A DNA stretch of 64,000 bases, from assembly GCF_000685015.1 (NCBI RefSeq), contig NZ_BAYA01000017.1:124001-188000 (forward strand), in the 5' to 3' direction. Each line of letters begins with the position of its first letter. Positions within the stretch are counted from its first letter, which is position 1. This DNA is from Paraburkholderia bannensis NBRC 103871 (lineage in GTDB: Bacteria; Pseudomonadota; Gammaproteobacteria; Burkholderiales; Burkholderiaceae). This document shows, piece after piece, positions 52,000 to 61,174 of the stretch. Under the pieces are notes generated by a model that was given only the letters and a program-made list of their open reading frames with translations, did no database searches and was not told the origin of the DNA. The translations under genes and the position numbers were made by a program.

Positions 52000-52329
52000 A
52001 TGAGAACCACGATTGAATGGCTCGATGCCGCGAAGGCGCGGCTTGACTTGCAGTCTGACTACGCGGCCGCGAAAGCGCTCGGTGTGACCCGCTCCACGAT
52101 CAGCGGCTATCGAACGGGCCGGTCGGTGTTCGATGAAAAGACCTGCATTCGCGTCGCAGAGATTCTCGGAATTGATCCGCTAGAAGTGATCGCTTCTGCG
52201 CGCGTTGAGAGCGCGAAAGATGCCGAAACGCGAGGCGTTTGGATGCACGCCCTGGAAATTTTTTCCAAGGGTTTTCGTCTGCTGGCGCTACCCGCTAATG
52301 CTTGTGGGGCTTGGCTCCCACAGGTGTAA
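52000..52329 (+). CDS. HTH regulator, candidate prophage repressor
   Basis: The 109-residue protein has an N-terminal HTH (WLDAAKARLDLQSDYAAAKALG, VTRSTISGYRTGRS) followed by DEKTCIRVAEILGIDPLEVIA. This pattern is frequent in small regulators of filamentous and other Xer-dependent phages (often annotated DUF3693). It is transcribed towards the right attachment site, opposite to the early genes, with a GGGG-containing RBS. With the dyads upstream it is the best candidate for the immunity repressor. No other repressor gene is present. Confidence 0.7.
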   Translation: MRTTIEWLDAAKARLDLQSDYAAAKALGVTRSTISGYRTGRSVFDEKTCIRVAEILGIDPLEVIASARVESAKDAETRGVWMHALEIFSKGFRLLALPANACGAWLPQV

Positions 52330-52352
52330 CGCCAGCTAAATTAGCTTTTCCG

Positions 52353-52380
52353 AAAGATTAGTTTTTATCTTATGTTAAAT
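52353..52380 (+). other. attR: dif-like site with perfect XerD arm at the right end of the prophage
   Basis: The site is AAAGATTAGTT, central hexamer TTTATC, then TTATGTTAAAT. The last element is identical to the XerD-binding arm of E. coli dif. The hexamer is identical to that in the left site at 18334-18339. Combining the left XerC arm with the right XerD arm gives a good dif, as expected if the phage entered at the hexamer border. It lies 24 bases after the last phage gene. Confidence 0.7.
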
Positions 52381-52426
52381 AAGATTGGCTAACGGAAACT
52401 GAGTTCCTACTTTCACGCAATCCCAC

Positions 52427-53458
52427 TCACTCAAACCCCCACACACTTTTCCCAGCCCTCACAGCATGCCGTGCGCGCTTGACGCGATACATCTGCTGAT
52501 CCGCAAGCTCCAGCGCCTGAGCAACCGTAAGAAAGCGAACCGCCACACCACCAGCCTGCGCGCCGGAGTAATTCAAACTGACGCTCGCCAGAACATAATC
52601 GCCAACCGTAGCCGCGGACAGCCGGCCTGCAATCTGCTCAGCCTGCACCGAAGCCTTTGCAAAATCCGCCGACACCGATCCAGCAAACGCAAACCGTCCA
52701 GCGCCGATGTACGCAAGCTGCCCATCCTCCGAAGCAGCACCCTGCAAGCGCTCGGCGCAAGCCTGCAAAAACTGGTCGCCCACGCCATGCCCGCGTTGAT
52801 CGTTCAGTTCCTTGAAACCTTCCAGATCGACGATGCAAACCCCAACATACGACCCGTCCGCTGACGATTTCGCCAGCAGTCGCCCAAGCTCCTCCTGCAT
52901 CGCCCGGCGGTTCGGCAAGCCGGTCAGGTCGTCGATAAGCGCGCGTCGCGCGAGATGTTCGTTAGCCAGCGTGAGCTGCTCGATGAGCCGTTCGCGCTCG
53001 ATATGCTCCGATATCAGCTTGGCGAACACATTCAGCGCGCTGCGTGCCCGTGAACTGATCTCCACGCTCTCGCGGCTGATCCCGCAAATCGTGCCGATCA
53101 CCGCGCCGTTTTCCGCGCAGACCGGTGCGCTCGCGTAGGTACAGATTTCCAGATCGGCGGCGGCGCGTGAATCACCCCAGATTTCTTTCACGTTGCTGAC
53201 CACGCGCCGCCCGCTCTCCAGGCTGCGCTTGCACAAGGTGTCGAACCACTGCACCTGCAGGCCTTCCAGAATCTGCGCACGCCCTTCGTTGCGCGAGTAG
53301 AGAACCGTCTGGACTTCGCGGCTGAAGTCGATCGACGTGAGATAAGTCGATTCGAGGCCGGTCAGAATCCCCAGCATTTCGAGCAGAGGCCGCACGAGCC
53401 CTTCCAGGCTCTGGGCGGCAGCAACTTTCTGGGAAAGCCCTTCAAGCAATTCGTCCAT
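52427..53458 (-). CDS. GAF-GGDEF protein with degenerate GGDEF motif
   Basis: The 343-residue protein has a GAF sensor domain (residues about 20-165, with ICTYASAPVCAENGAVIGTICG). A linker and a GGDEF domain follow (DDLTGLPNRRAMQEELGRL, VCIVDLEGFKELND). The catalytic GGDEF signature is replaced by GAGRF (in YIGAGRFAF), so cyclic-di-GMP synthesis is unlikely. It may bind GTP or act as a sensor/effector. The start at 53458 gives a normal N-terminus; 26 further upstream codons are unconvincing. It is the first host gene after the prophage. Confidence 0.82.
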   Translation of the reverse strand: MDELLEGLSQKVAAAQSLEGLVRPLLEMLGILTGLESTYLTSIDFSREVQTVLYSRNEGRAQILEGLQVQWFDTLCKRSLESGRRVVSNVKEIWGDSRAAADLEICTYASAPVCAENGAVIGTICGISRESVEISSRARSALNVFAKLISEHIERERLIEQLTLANEHLARRALIDDLTGLPNRRAMQEELGRLLAKSSADGSYVGVCIVDLEGFKELNDQRGHGVGDQFLQACAERLQGAASEDGQLAYIGAGRFAFAGSVSADFAKASVQAEQIAGRLSAATVGDYVLASVSLNYSGAQAGGVAVRFLTVAQALELADQQMYRVKRARHAVRAGKSVWGFE

Positions 53459-53639
53459 AACTGAGGTTTGGATATGCGTGTGGCATAGATCGCCGGGAAA
53501 CTGTGCGTCGCACAGTAGCAGCTTTTTTCCCGGCAATCCACGCCCGTTTGTACGCGTTCCGCGCCTCGGCGTTCAATGCTTTCGGTCGCCTGAAAAGTCC
53601 CCTGCTTTCGCGCCCAATACCAATAGCAACGCCAGACGC

Positions 53640-54974
53640 TCAGCGCACATCGCCCGAAACCGGCACGCGGCGCATCGTCGTTTCACCGGGTTCGGACGCT
53701 TCGGCCGATCCAGGCGAAGCGACAACTTCGCTGCCCCCTTCGACGTGCGATAGATCGCGGCCACGCGTTTCCGGCAGCAGCATCGCCGCCGTCACGACCA
53801 GCAGGTACGACGCACACGCGCACAGCCCCATCGCCGCACCCAGCTCGACGCGGGCGCCCAGCAAGCCCACCAGCGTCGGCATGATGGCGCCCACCGCCCG
53901 TCCCGCGTTGCCGCACAAGCCTTGCGCCGAGGCCCGGATGCGCGTCGGGAACAGTTCCGCGAGATAAGCGCCCGTGCCTGCCGCCGTACCCGATTGCAGC
54001 GTCCCCAGCACGAAGCCGAGCACGAGCGTCACCGGCAAGGTAATCGGCGTGAGCGTGTAGACGGCCACCGCCACGGCCTGCAAACAGGCGATCACGATAA
54101 ACGTGCGGCGGCGTCCAAATCGATCGGCCATCCAGCCATTGAGGAACGCGCCCGCGAACGAGCCCAGAATGTTGATCGCCAGATAGCCGCCGACGTTGGT
54201 GATCGACAGATGCAGCACGAGTTTCAGGTACGCGGGCAGCCACGTAATCATCACGTAGTTGCCGCCGTAGATGCCGAACGTGAGCAGGATCGCCTTGAGC
54301 GTCGTCGCGCGCAGCGGGCGCTCGAACACGGCCCAGATGCCCGGGCGGTCGGCGTCGGCGGTCTGGGCGCGCGTCTGCGCGAACACCGGCGCTTCTTCGA
54401 TATAGCGGCGAATCCACAGCACCAGCAGTGTCGGCAACAGGCCGATGGCGAACAGGACGCGCCACGCCAGCGCCGGTTCAAGCGTGCTGAAAATGAGTGT
54501 CGAGAGCAGCACGGCCACGCCGTAACCCACGGCCCAGCCCGCCTGGAGCGAGCCCACCGCGCGGCCGCGCACCTGCGGCCGGATGGTTTCGCTGATGAGC
54601 ACCGCGCCCACGGCCCATTCGCCGCCGAAGCCCAGCCCTTGCAGGCCGCGCGTGACCATCAGTTGCCAGAACGAATCCGTGAAGGCGGACAGCAGCGTGA
54701 ACGCCGAGAACCACAGGATCGTGATCTGCAGGATGCGCACGCGCCCGTAGCGATCCGCCAGGATGCCCGCGATCCAGCCGCCGAGCGACGCCATGATGAG
54801 CACGGTCGTGCCCAGCAGCCCGGCTTCGCCGCGCGTCATGCCCCACAGGGCGATCAGCGTGGGAATCGCGAGCGCGTACATCTGCGTGTCCATCGCGTCG
54901 AGGCCCCAGCCGCTGAAACAGGCCCAGTACGTGCGTTTCTCCGGCTTCGTCAGCTCGGTGTACCACTTGAACAT
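53640..54974 (-). CDS. MFS transporter, sugar/aromatic acid:H+ symporter type
   Basis: The 444-residue transporter has twelve spans and the loop motif LADRYGRVR between helices 2 and 3. GLQGLGFGGEWAVGAVLISE is typical of the aromatic acid/sialic acid/shikimate group. MADRFGRRRTF marks the second half. The start at 54974 (MFKWYTELTKPEKRTYW) has GGAG upstream and is the family standard; a longer frame shadows the intergenic region. The hydrophilic C-terminal tail is about 35 residues long. The cargo is not known. Confidence 0.87.
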   Translation of the reverse strand: MFKWYTELTKPEKRTYWACFSGWGLDAMDTQMYALAIPTLIALWGMTRGEAGLLGTTVLIMASLGGWIAGILADRYGRVRILQITILWFSAFTLLSAFTDSFWQLMVTRGLQGLGFGGEWAVGAVLISETIRPQVRGRAVGSLQAGWAVGYGVAVLLSTLIFSTLEPALAWRVLFAIGLLPTLLVLWIRRYIEEAPVFAQTRAQTADADRPGIWAVFERPLRATTLKAILLTFGIYGGNYVMITWLPAYLKLVLHLSITNVGGYLAINILGSFAGAFLNGWMADRFGRRRTFIVIACLQAVAVAVYTLTPITLPVTLVLGFVLGTLQSGTAAGTGAYLAELFPTRIRASAQGLCGNAGRAVGAIMPTLVGLLGARVELGAAMGLCACASYLLVVTAAMLLPETRGRDLSHVEGGSEVVASPGSAEASEPGETTMRRVPVSGDVR

Positions 54975-55314
54975 GCGTTGTCTCCGTGAACCATGCCCTT
55001 TGCATTGGGTTCGACGATACAAAAAACGCACGGCACCGCGACATCGAGGGTAAACGTGGAGGTGATGGGGATGGCGTCTTCGATAGGCAGCGAATCGCAC
55101 ACGAAACGCCCGCAATATCAGCCGATTGCATGACGAAAAGTCCCGTCGCGCAAGGCTCTTAAGGCCCTCGAAGATCTGGCTCGATAAACTGGCCAGATCG
55201 TCGCCATCATCGCCATCGATAAAGAAAACTGATGGCGAAAGAACCAACTCGCAAGACGCTGGGTTAGCGAGGCCGCAACAGCCAGAGCGTCACAGCCAGG
55301 CTTCCCGTCCGGAC
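54975..55314. other. Intergenic region between MFS and TonB receptor genes
   Basis: These 340 bases lie upstream of the leftward MFS gene and downstream of the leftward receptor gene. The MFS promoter should be in the left part. No convincing gene, terminator hairpin or operator was found. Frames through it are unsupported by an RBS or recognisable product. Confidence 0.4.
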
Positions 55315-57525
55315 TTAGAAGTCCGTCGTCACCGAGAACCACGCCGTGCGCGGCTCGGCCTGCGTCAGGTAGCCGCCCAGCGCCGACGACCAGTACGAGC
55401 GATTGGCCAGGTTCGTCACCATCACGTTGAAGCTCGTGTCGTGCTTGAAGACCTGCGTCTTGTAGCGCGCACCCACGTCGAAGCGCGTCCACGACGGCAC
55501 CTTCTGCGTGTTCGCCGTGTTCAGGTATTGCGAGCTCGTCCAGATCGCGCGGCCCATCAGCGTGAGGCCGTTGACCTGCGGCACGTCGTATTCCAGGTTC
55601 GCGTTGAACGTCCACGCCGGCACGCCAATCGGACGATTGCCCTCTTCCGAGCTGTCGCCGGTATCGACCAGTTTGGCGTTGATGTACGACACGCCGCCGA
55701 TCAGGCGCAGGCCCTTGACCGGCTCGCCGTACATCGAGAACTCGACGCCGCGATGCTGCTGGATGCCGTCCGCTGCGTAAATGTTCGTCACCGCGTTGGT
55801 GTACGCGACCTGCTGCTTGATCTGATACACCGCGAGCGCCGCGCCGTAGTGGTTCGCGTCGTACTTGATGCCCGCTTCGTACTGTTTCGCGCGGAACGGT
55901 GCGATCGCCTGGCCGACGTTGGCCGTGCCGCTAGGGGCCGAGCCGCCTTCGACGAGGCTTTCCGCGCGGTTCGCGTAGATCGACAGGTTGGGCTGGATCT
56001 TGTAGACGACGCCGAAGATCGGCGTGGTGGCCGATTCGTTGTAGGCCGAGTCCTGCACTTCCGTGCCGTAGCCGTAGCCGTTTTCGACGATGTTCTGGTG
56101 GCGCGCGCCGACGGTGAACAGCAGGCGGTTCTGGAAGAAGCCGAGCGTGTCCGACACGACGAAGCTGCGCATCAGGATCGAGGTCGTGAGGCCCGGGTCG
56201 GCAAAATTGCCGCCGCTATAGCTCGCCGACGGGTACGCAACCGCCGACGCGTTGTACAGGCTGGTCGGGAAGAAGCCGGTCATGTCGTAGGCGGCGTACT
56301 CCGCCACGCGATTGATCTGCCAGCCTGCGTTGATCTGGTTCGACACCGGGCCAAGGTCGAACTTGCCGCGCACGCCCACCTGCGCCGAAATCGCGTTCTC
56401 CTTGAGCGTGTCGCCCATGCGATAGCCTTGCGACGAACCGTTGTCGTAGTAGAGCGATTCGTACTCGCCAAGCTCGGTCGTATGGCGCGAGCCTACGCCT
56501 GCGTAGGCCGTCCAGTTCGGCGCGATGTCGTATTCGCCGCGCAGCATGCCGACCGTGTCTTCCTGCTTCGAATAGGCCCACGGCTGCGTGTAGTTGTAGC
56601 TCGCCGACGGCGTCGCCGGCATCTCGTCGCCGTCCACGAACACGCCCGTGCGGCCGCCCGTGGTGTTGTTCTTCTGGTAGAGGAAGTCGGCGTAAAGGCG
56701 CAGTTTGTCGCCGCGATAGTCGAGCGAGATCGCCGTCTGCTGCGAGTGGCTGTCCTGGTTCTGCACGGCGGTGCTGCCGCCCACCACGGTCTGGTTCACG
56801 CGAATGCCGAACTGGTCGTTGTCGCCAAAGCGGCGGCCCACGTCCACGTGCGTGCCGATCTCGCCCGACGCGCTGCCTTCGACGGTCACGCGCGTGACGG
56901 GTTTGTCGTCGGCGACCTTGGTCTGCACGTTGATCGCGCCGCCCACGCCCGAGCCGCCCGGCGACGCGCCGTTCACGAAGGCGCTCGCGCCCTTGAAGAT
57001 GTCCACGCGCTCGATCGCGCCGGTGTCGACCATCTGGCGCGGCGTGAGGCCGTAGAAGCCGTTGAGGCCCACGTCGTCGGAATAGACCTGGAAGCCCCGA
57101 ATGATGTAGGTCTGCGAGAGGTTGCCGTAGCCGAGCGCGGTGCGCACGGCCGGATCGTTGGCGACCACGTCGGCGACGGTTTGCGCCTGCTGATCCTGGA
57201 TCAGCTTCGAGGTGTAGCTCGTCACCGAGAACGGCACGTCGATCATCTTCTGCTTGCCGAGCACGCCGATCTGCGCCCCGCTCGCGACCTGGCCGCCTGC
57301 ATAGGCCGGCGCGAGGTCGCCGGGCAGCGCGTCACGGGCCGCCTTCACGCTCACGGTGGGCAGCACCGACGACGGCTTGGCGCTGGTCGCGTCGCTCGCG
57401 GCAGCCGGCGCATCGGCAGCGTCAGCGGCATAGGCCTGCACGGACAGGCTGGCGAAAGCGAGCGCCGCAGCAGCGAGCGGCGCAAGGCGGAACGCCTGCG
57501 CAGGTGAGGAGGTGATTCGGTTCAT
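55315..57525 (-). CDS. TonB-dependent siderophore receptor
   Basis: The 736-residue outer-membrane receptor has a signal peptide (to about residue 34, VQAYAA). A plug domain follows (DVPFSVTSYTSKLIQDQQAQTVADVV cut around residues 90-130, then YIIRGFQVYSDDVGLNGFYGL). The 22-strand barrel ends in RTAWFSVTTDF, with terminal Phe for BAM insertion. SIANR-like and GTEVQ-like barrel segments match siderophore receptors of the FpvA/FhuA type. An apparent Fur box upstream suggests iron repression. No biosynthetic or inner-membrane transporter genes are adjacent, so the siderophore may be foreign. Confidence 0.9.
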   Translation of the reverse strand: MNRITSSPAQAFRLAPLAAAALAFASLSVQAYAADAADAPAAASDATSAKPSSVLPTVSVKAARDALPGDLAPAYAGGQVASGAQIGVLGKQKMIDVPFSVTSYTSKLIQDQQAQTVADVVANDPAVRTALGYGNLSQTYIIRGFQVYSDDVGLNGFYGLTPRQMVDTGAIERVDIFKGASAFVNGASPGGSGVGGAINVQTKVADDKPVTRVTVEGSASGEIGTHVDVGRRFGDNDQFGIRVNQTVVGGSTAVQNQDSHSQQTAISLDYRGDKLRLYADFLYQKNNTTGGRTGVFVDGDEMPATPSASYNYTQPWAYSKQEDTVGMLRGEYDIAPNWTAYAGVGSRHTTELGEYESLYYDNGSSQGYRMGDTLKENAISAQVGVRGKFDLGPVSNQINAGWQINRVAEYAAYDMTGFFPTSLYNASAVAYPSASYSGGNFADPGLTTSILMRSFVVSDTLGFFQNRLLFTVGARHQNIVENGYGYGTEVQDSAYNESATTPIFGVVYKIQPNLSIYANRAESLVEGGSAPSGTANVGQAIAPFRAKQYEAGIKYDANHYGAALAVYQIKQQVAYTNAVTNIYAADGIQQHRGVEFSMYGEPVKGLRLIGGVSYINAKLVDTGDSSEEGNRPIGVPAWTFNANLEYDVPQVNGLTLMGRAIWTSSQYLNTANTQKVPSWTRFDVGARYKTQVFKHDTSFNVMVTNLANRSYWSSALGGYLTQAEPRTAWFSVTTDF

Positions 57526-57594
57526 TTATCGGTATCCGCAGCGTGGTGGCGGGTCGCGTGACCCAATTTGCATCAAAGGCCGCGATGATATCGG

Positions 57595-57613
57595 TAAATG
57601 AGAATGATTCCGA
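57595..57613 (-). promoter_or_regulatory. Fur-box-like sequence upstream of the TonB receptor
   Basis: AAATGAGAATGATTCCGAT resembles the 19-bp Fur consensus, with the core GAGAATGATT. It lies about 70 bases upstream of the receptor start, on the promoter side. It supports iron control of the receptor, though the match is imperfect. Confidence 0.5.
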
Positions 57614-57873
57614 TTGTAATTTCGAGGGTTTCTGGGGTCTGGTAACGGTTAGTAAGGGGTCGAGACAGGAAGCGCACGGCGGCGCGCGTGGGGCTTCGGG
57701 CGTCGAACCTTGCGGCACAAGGCTCGACGCGATTTCTTTCTATTTGAAAGATCGCGAAAACACGTAAGCCGCCGTAAAAATCGGCGTTTAAGGACGCGAC
57801 GCCGGGTGTTGCGCCGATTTCACATTGCGTTCGCGCCCTGCTTTTTCAGCGTGCCGCAGTGCTCGATTGCGTG
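57614..57873. other. Remaining intergenic region between the receptor and the TPR-glycosyltransferase gene
   Basis: Counting the Fur site, about 350 bases separate these two leftward genes. The part near 57600 is the receptor promoter. The rest shows no reliable gene, and no clear terminator for the TPR gene was found. A frame on the plus strand here has no supporting features. Confidence 0.35.
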
Positions 57874-59451
57874 TCATTGCGCGGCGATGCGCAGATCGAT
57901 CGCCTCGCGCAACGCCGTCACCACGTTGCTCCAGTCGTTGCGGCGCGTCTGGCGGAACAGCCGCGCATTGGCGTACCACGGGCTGTCGTCGCGTTGCATC
58001 TGCCAGCGCCAGTCCGGCGTGTACGGCAGCGCGATCCATACCGGCTTGCCGAGCGCGCCCGCCAGATGCGCGACGGCGGTATCGACGGTGATCACCAGGT
58101 CGAGTTGCGCAACGAGCGCCGCCGTGGCCGCGAACGTCGTCAAACGCGCGCCTGCGTCGATCAATCGTCCGCGTTGCACGAGTTCATCTGCGCTGGCGCG
58201 GTCGCGCTCGCGCAGGTCTTTTTGCAGCGACACGAATCGCGCATCGGCGTCGAACAGCGGCGCAAGCCCGGTGAGCGCGATCGAGCGGTTGCGGTCGTTC
58301 AGGTGCGTCGGGTTGCCCGAACAGACCACACCCACGCGCAACCGTCGCGCGCCCTCCTCCCGCGCGTCGATCACATCTGACCACCCAGCAAACGCGTTTG
58401 CGTCGGCGTGCAGATACGCGCCCGGCGTGGCGAAATCGGCTTCGCGCAGCGCCAGCGCGTGCGGCAGGCTCAGCATCGGCAGGTGATAGTCGAACGCAGG
58501 CACAGCCGCCGCTTCGCCAATCACGCTCGCTGCGCCCGCCACGCCCTGCAAGAGATCCACGAGCGCATCCTGGACGCGCACGATCACGTTCGCGCCGCGC
58601 TGTTGCAAGCGTTCGATGAAGCGCACGAACTGCAGGGTGTCGCCAAAGCCCTGTTCCTCGTGCACGAACACGGTCTTGCCGTCGAGCGGCTGTCCCTTCC
58701 ATTGCGTCGCGTCCGGGAAACCGTGCGACATCGTGCCGTCGCGCCAGCGCCATTCGTATTCGCGCCAGCCATGCTCGAACTCGCCCAACAGCAGGTTGGT
58801 TTGTGCGCGGTTCGTGCGCGCGCCCGCGTCGTTCGTATCGATCGACAGGGCCTTCTTGAACTGCCGCAACGCGTCGTCGAAACGATGCAGGTCGCGCAGC
58901 GCAACGCCCAGATTCGTGTACGCGGCGACGAAATCCGGCTTGAGCGCGATCGCCTGCCGATATGCGTCGAGTTCCTCGTCGTAACGCCCCAACTGGCCGA
59001 GCAGCGTGCCGCGGTTGTAGTGCACCTCCGGCGCTTTCGGATAGCGGCGGCCAAGGCGCGCGAGATACGCGAGCGCGGCGTCGCCCTGCTCCAGTTGCAC
59101 GAGCGACATGGCCGCGCCGTGCAGCGACGTGGCGTGATCGGGCATGAGCGCGAGCAGCCGTTCGTAGAGCGCGACGGCGTCGGCGTGGCGGTGCGCGAGC
59201 TGGCAGATGCGCGCGGCGTGCTGCAACTGATCCGCGGGTGTCGCCGCGGGAAGCGCGCCGCGCCACGCGTATTCAGCGGCGCGCGCGTAGTCCTCGCGTG
59301 CGCTCCACACGAAGGACATCGCTTCCAGTGCGCCTGCGTGATCGGGGTTCGCTTGCAGGATCGACTGGAGCAGGCGTTCCGTGGCGTCGATATCGCCTGC
59401 GGTGAAATGCTGCTGCGCTTGCGCGATCAGCGCGTCGTTGGGATCGGTCAT
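57874..59451 (-). CDS. TPR protein with C-terminal GT9-like glycosyltransferase domain
   Basis: The 525-residue protein has an N-terminal array of tetratricopeptide repeats (residues about 1-230, for example YDEELDAYRQAIALKPDFVAAYTNLGVALRDL). A linker (WREYEWRWRDG) leads to a GT-B-type domain like ADP-heptose:LPS heptosyltransferases, with the sugar-nucleotide segment LVITVDTAVAHLAGALGKPVWIALP. Such fusions are often found with surface polysaccharide or flagellin glycosylation, but no such genes are nearby. The start at 59451 (MTDPNDAL) was preferred over a frame 27 codons longer. Confidence 0.83.
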   Translation of the reverse strand: MTDPNDALIAQAQQHFTAGDIDATERLLQSILQANPDHAGALEAMSFVWSAREDYARAAEYAWRGALPAATPADQLQHAARICQLAHRHADAVALYERLLALMPDHATSLHGAAMSLVQLEQGDAALAYLARLGRRYPKAPEVHYNRGTLLGQLGRYDEELDAYRQAIALKPDFVAAYTNLGVALRDLHRFDDALRQFKKALSIDTNDAGARTNRAQTNLLLGEFEHGWREYEWRWRDGTMSHGFPDATQWKGQPLDGKTVFVHEEQGFGDTLQFVRFIERLQQRGANVIVRVQDALVDLLQGVAGAASVIGEAAAVPAFDYHLPMLSLPHALALREADFATPGAYLHADANAFAGWSDVIDAREEGARRLRVGVVCSGNPTHLNDRNRSIALTGLAPLFDADARFVSLQKDLRERDRASADELVQRGRLIDAGARLTTFAATAALVAQLDLVITVDTAVAHLAGALGKPVWIALPYTPDWRWQMQRDDSPWYANARLFRQTRRNDWSNVVTALREAIDLRIAAQ

Positions 59452-59934
59452 GGCAACGCGGGGCGCTCGCGCCCCAGGGAATGGATCGGTGAACCCGGGA
59501 TTTTGCCAGAGCCGCGGCCGCTTGTTGCCCACTTGTTGCCAGCGTGTTGCCTACCTGTTGCATCGCCCCGTAGACGAGGAATGTGAATCGGGAGAGGCAG
59601 CGCGCATGAATTTCGAATTACCGAAAAGAAGCCATTTCCTCGCGTTATTAATAAACCGCAATAAAACGTAATCTTTGATTTCCGATATTTCTCGAAATTA
59701 CCGCCGTCGCACGCAGGTTAGCGCGATTCGCCGCGCGCACCAATCAAAAAAGAACCCCTTGTTTTACGGGATATTTCCATCGCGAAAGGCTTGTTCGTAA
59801 TAGAGAAGAATCGGAAATGGAATTTGCATTAAGAATCGTGGCGAGTGAACCACAAAGATAAAAACGCCTGCCGATTATCACGTTATGCTCCGCGCTCGCT
59901 CCCTAAGAGCGAATAACAATTCAATGGAGTAACG
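59452..59934. other. Long AT-rich leader upstream of the porin gene
   Basis: This 480-base region between divergent genes is clearly more AT-rich than its surroundings from about 59600 to 59900. It should hold the porin promoter and a long 5' leader, plus the TPR gene promoter at its left end. An RBS-like GGAG lies eight bases before the porin ATG. Porin leaders are often targets of small RNAs and response regulators, but no specific site was identified. Confidence 0.45.
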
Positions 59935-61068
59935 ATGAAAAAGCACACCCTTTCCGCCCTCGCAGTCGCAGCGGCTTCTTTCGCAGGCGCAGCCCACGCA
60001 CAGAGCACGGTCACGCTCTACGGCTTGATCGACGCTGGCGTGCTGTACACCAGCAACCAGGGCGGCAGCTCGAACGTGCAGCAGTCGAGCGGCGCGCTCA
60101 ACGGCAGCCGTTGGGGCCTGCGCGGCAGCGAAGACCTGGGCGGCGGCCTGAAGACGATTTTCGTGCTCGAAAGCGGCTTCAGCATTTCGAACGGCGCGGC
60201 CAAGCAAGGTAGCCGCATGTTCGGCCGCCAGGCGTTTGTCGGCCTGTCGAGCGACCAGGCCGGTTCGGTCACGCTCGGCCGTCAATACGACAGCGTCGTC
60301 GACAACCTGGGCGGTCTGGCGCTCAACGGCACGCAATACGGCGGCACGATCGCTTCGCACCCGTACGACAACGACAACCTGAACAACTCGTTCCGCGTGA
60401 GCAACTCGCTCAAGTACCAGAGCGTCAACTACGGCGGCCTCAAGTTCAACGCGCTGTATGGCTTCTCGAACGCCGCAGGCGGCTTCTCGAACAACCGCGC
60501 GTACAGCGTCGGCGCAACGTACTCGTTCGGCGGCCTGAAGGCTGGCGCGGGCTACCTGCAACTGAACAACTCGGGTTCGACCATCAACAGCAGCGGCGCG
60601 GTCAGCGACGACGCAACCTTCACCGCTTCGCGTCAACGCACCTATGGCGCGGGCCTGAACTACGCGTTCGGCGCGGCCAACGTGGGCTTCGTCTTCACGC
60701 AGACGCAACTGAGCAACCTCACGGCGATCAACTCGTCGAACGCAGGCGCGACGACGTCGCTCGCGGGCAACAGCGCGCGCTTCAGCAACTACGAAATCAA
60801 TGCGCGCTACGCGTTCACGCCGGCAGTCACCGTGTCGGGCGCCTACACGTACACCGACGCGAGCCTGGAAGGCGTGAGCCCGAAGTACCACCAGTTCACG
60901 CTGCAAGGCGACTACGCGCTGTCCAAGCGCACCGACGTCTATGTTGAGGCGGCGTATCAACGCGTCGTCGATGGCGAAGGCAAGATCCACGCGGACATCA
61001 TGGGCGTGTCGGCTTCGGATTCGAACTCGCAGGCCGTGGCGACCGTCGGTATCCGTCACCGCTTCTAA
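59935..61068 (+). CDS. Gram-negative porin (OmpC-like family of Burkholderiales)
   Basis: The 377-residue porin has a signal peptide (MKKHTLSALAVAAASFAGAAHA, cut before QSTVTLYGLID). The canonical start VTLYGLIDAGV and GSRWGLRGSEDLGGGLK follow. The barrel strands end in TVGIRHRF with terminal Phe. The strong Asn/Gly/Ser-rich composition and codon bias suggest high expression. It forms general diffusion trimers in the outer membrane. A strong terminator follows. Confidence 0.95.
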   Translation: MKKHTLSALAVAAASFAGAAHAQSTVTLYGLIDAGVLYTSNQGGSSNVQQSSGALNGSRWGLRGSEDLGGGLKTIFVLESGFSISNGAAKQGSRMFGRQAFVGLSSDQAGSVTLGRQYDSVVDNLGGLALNGTQYGGTIASHPYDNDNLNNSFRVSNSLKYQSVNYGGLKFNALYGFSNAAGGFSNNRAYSVGATYSFGGLKAGAGYLQLNNSGSTINSSGAVSDDATFTASRQRTYGAGLNYAFGAANVGFVFTQTQLSNLTAINSSNAGATTSLAGNSARFSNYEINARYAFTPAVTVSGAYTYTDASLEGVSPKYHQFTLQGDYALSKRTDVYVEAAYQRVVDGEGKIHADIMGVSASDSNSQAVATVGIRHRF

Positions 61069-61133
61069 TCGGGCGGTTGCAATTCCGGATGAGCCGGAGG
61101 AGCGAAATTCGCCGTTATAGGGCGGCGAATTTA

Positions 61134-61174
61134 AAAAAGGGCTGGTAGACACATCTTGTCTGCCAGCCCTTTTT
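61134..61174. terminator. Terminator after the porin gene
   Basis: The stem AAAAAGGGCTGGTAGACA pairs with TGTCTGCCAGCCC followed by TTTTT, with one wobble pair and loop CATCT. A-rich and T-rich flanks make it potentially active in both directions. Confidence 0.88.

Noticed and set aside
18323..52380. Search for a tyrosine or serine integrase within the prophage
   Set aside because: No product shows the R..HxxR..Y pattern or a resolvase domain. All genes of suitable size were assigned to P2 morphogenesis, replication or cargo, so absence is reported as a finding rather than as a missed gene.
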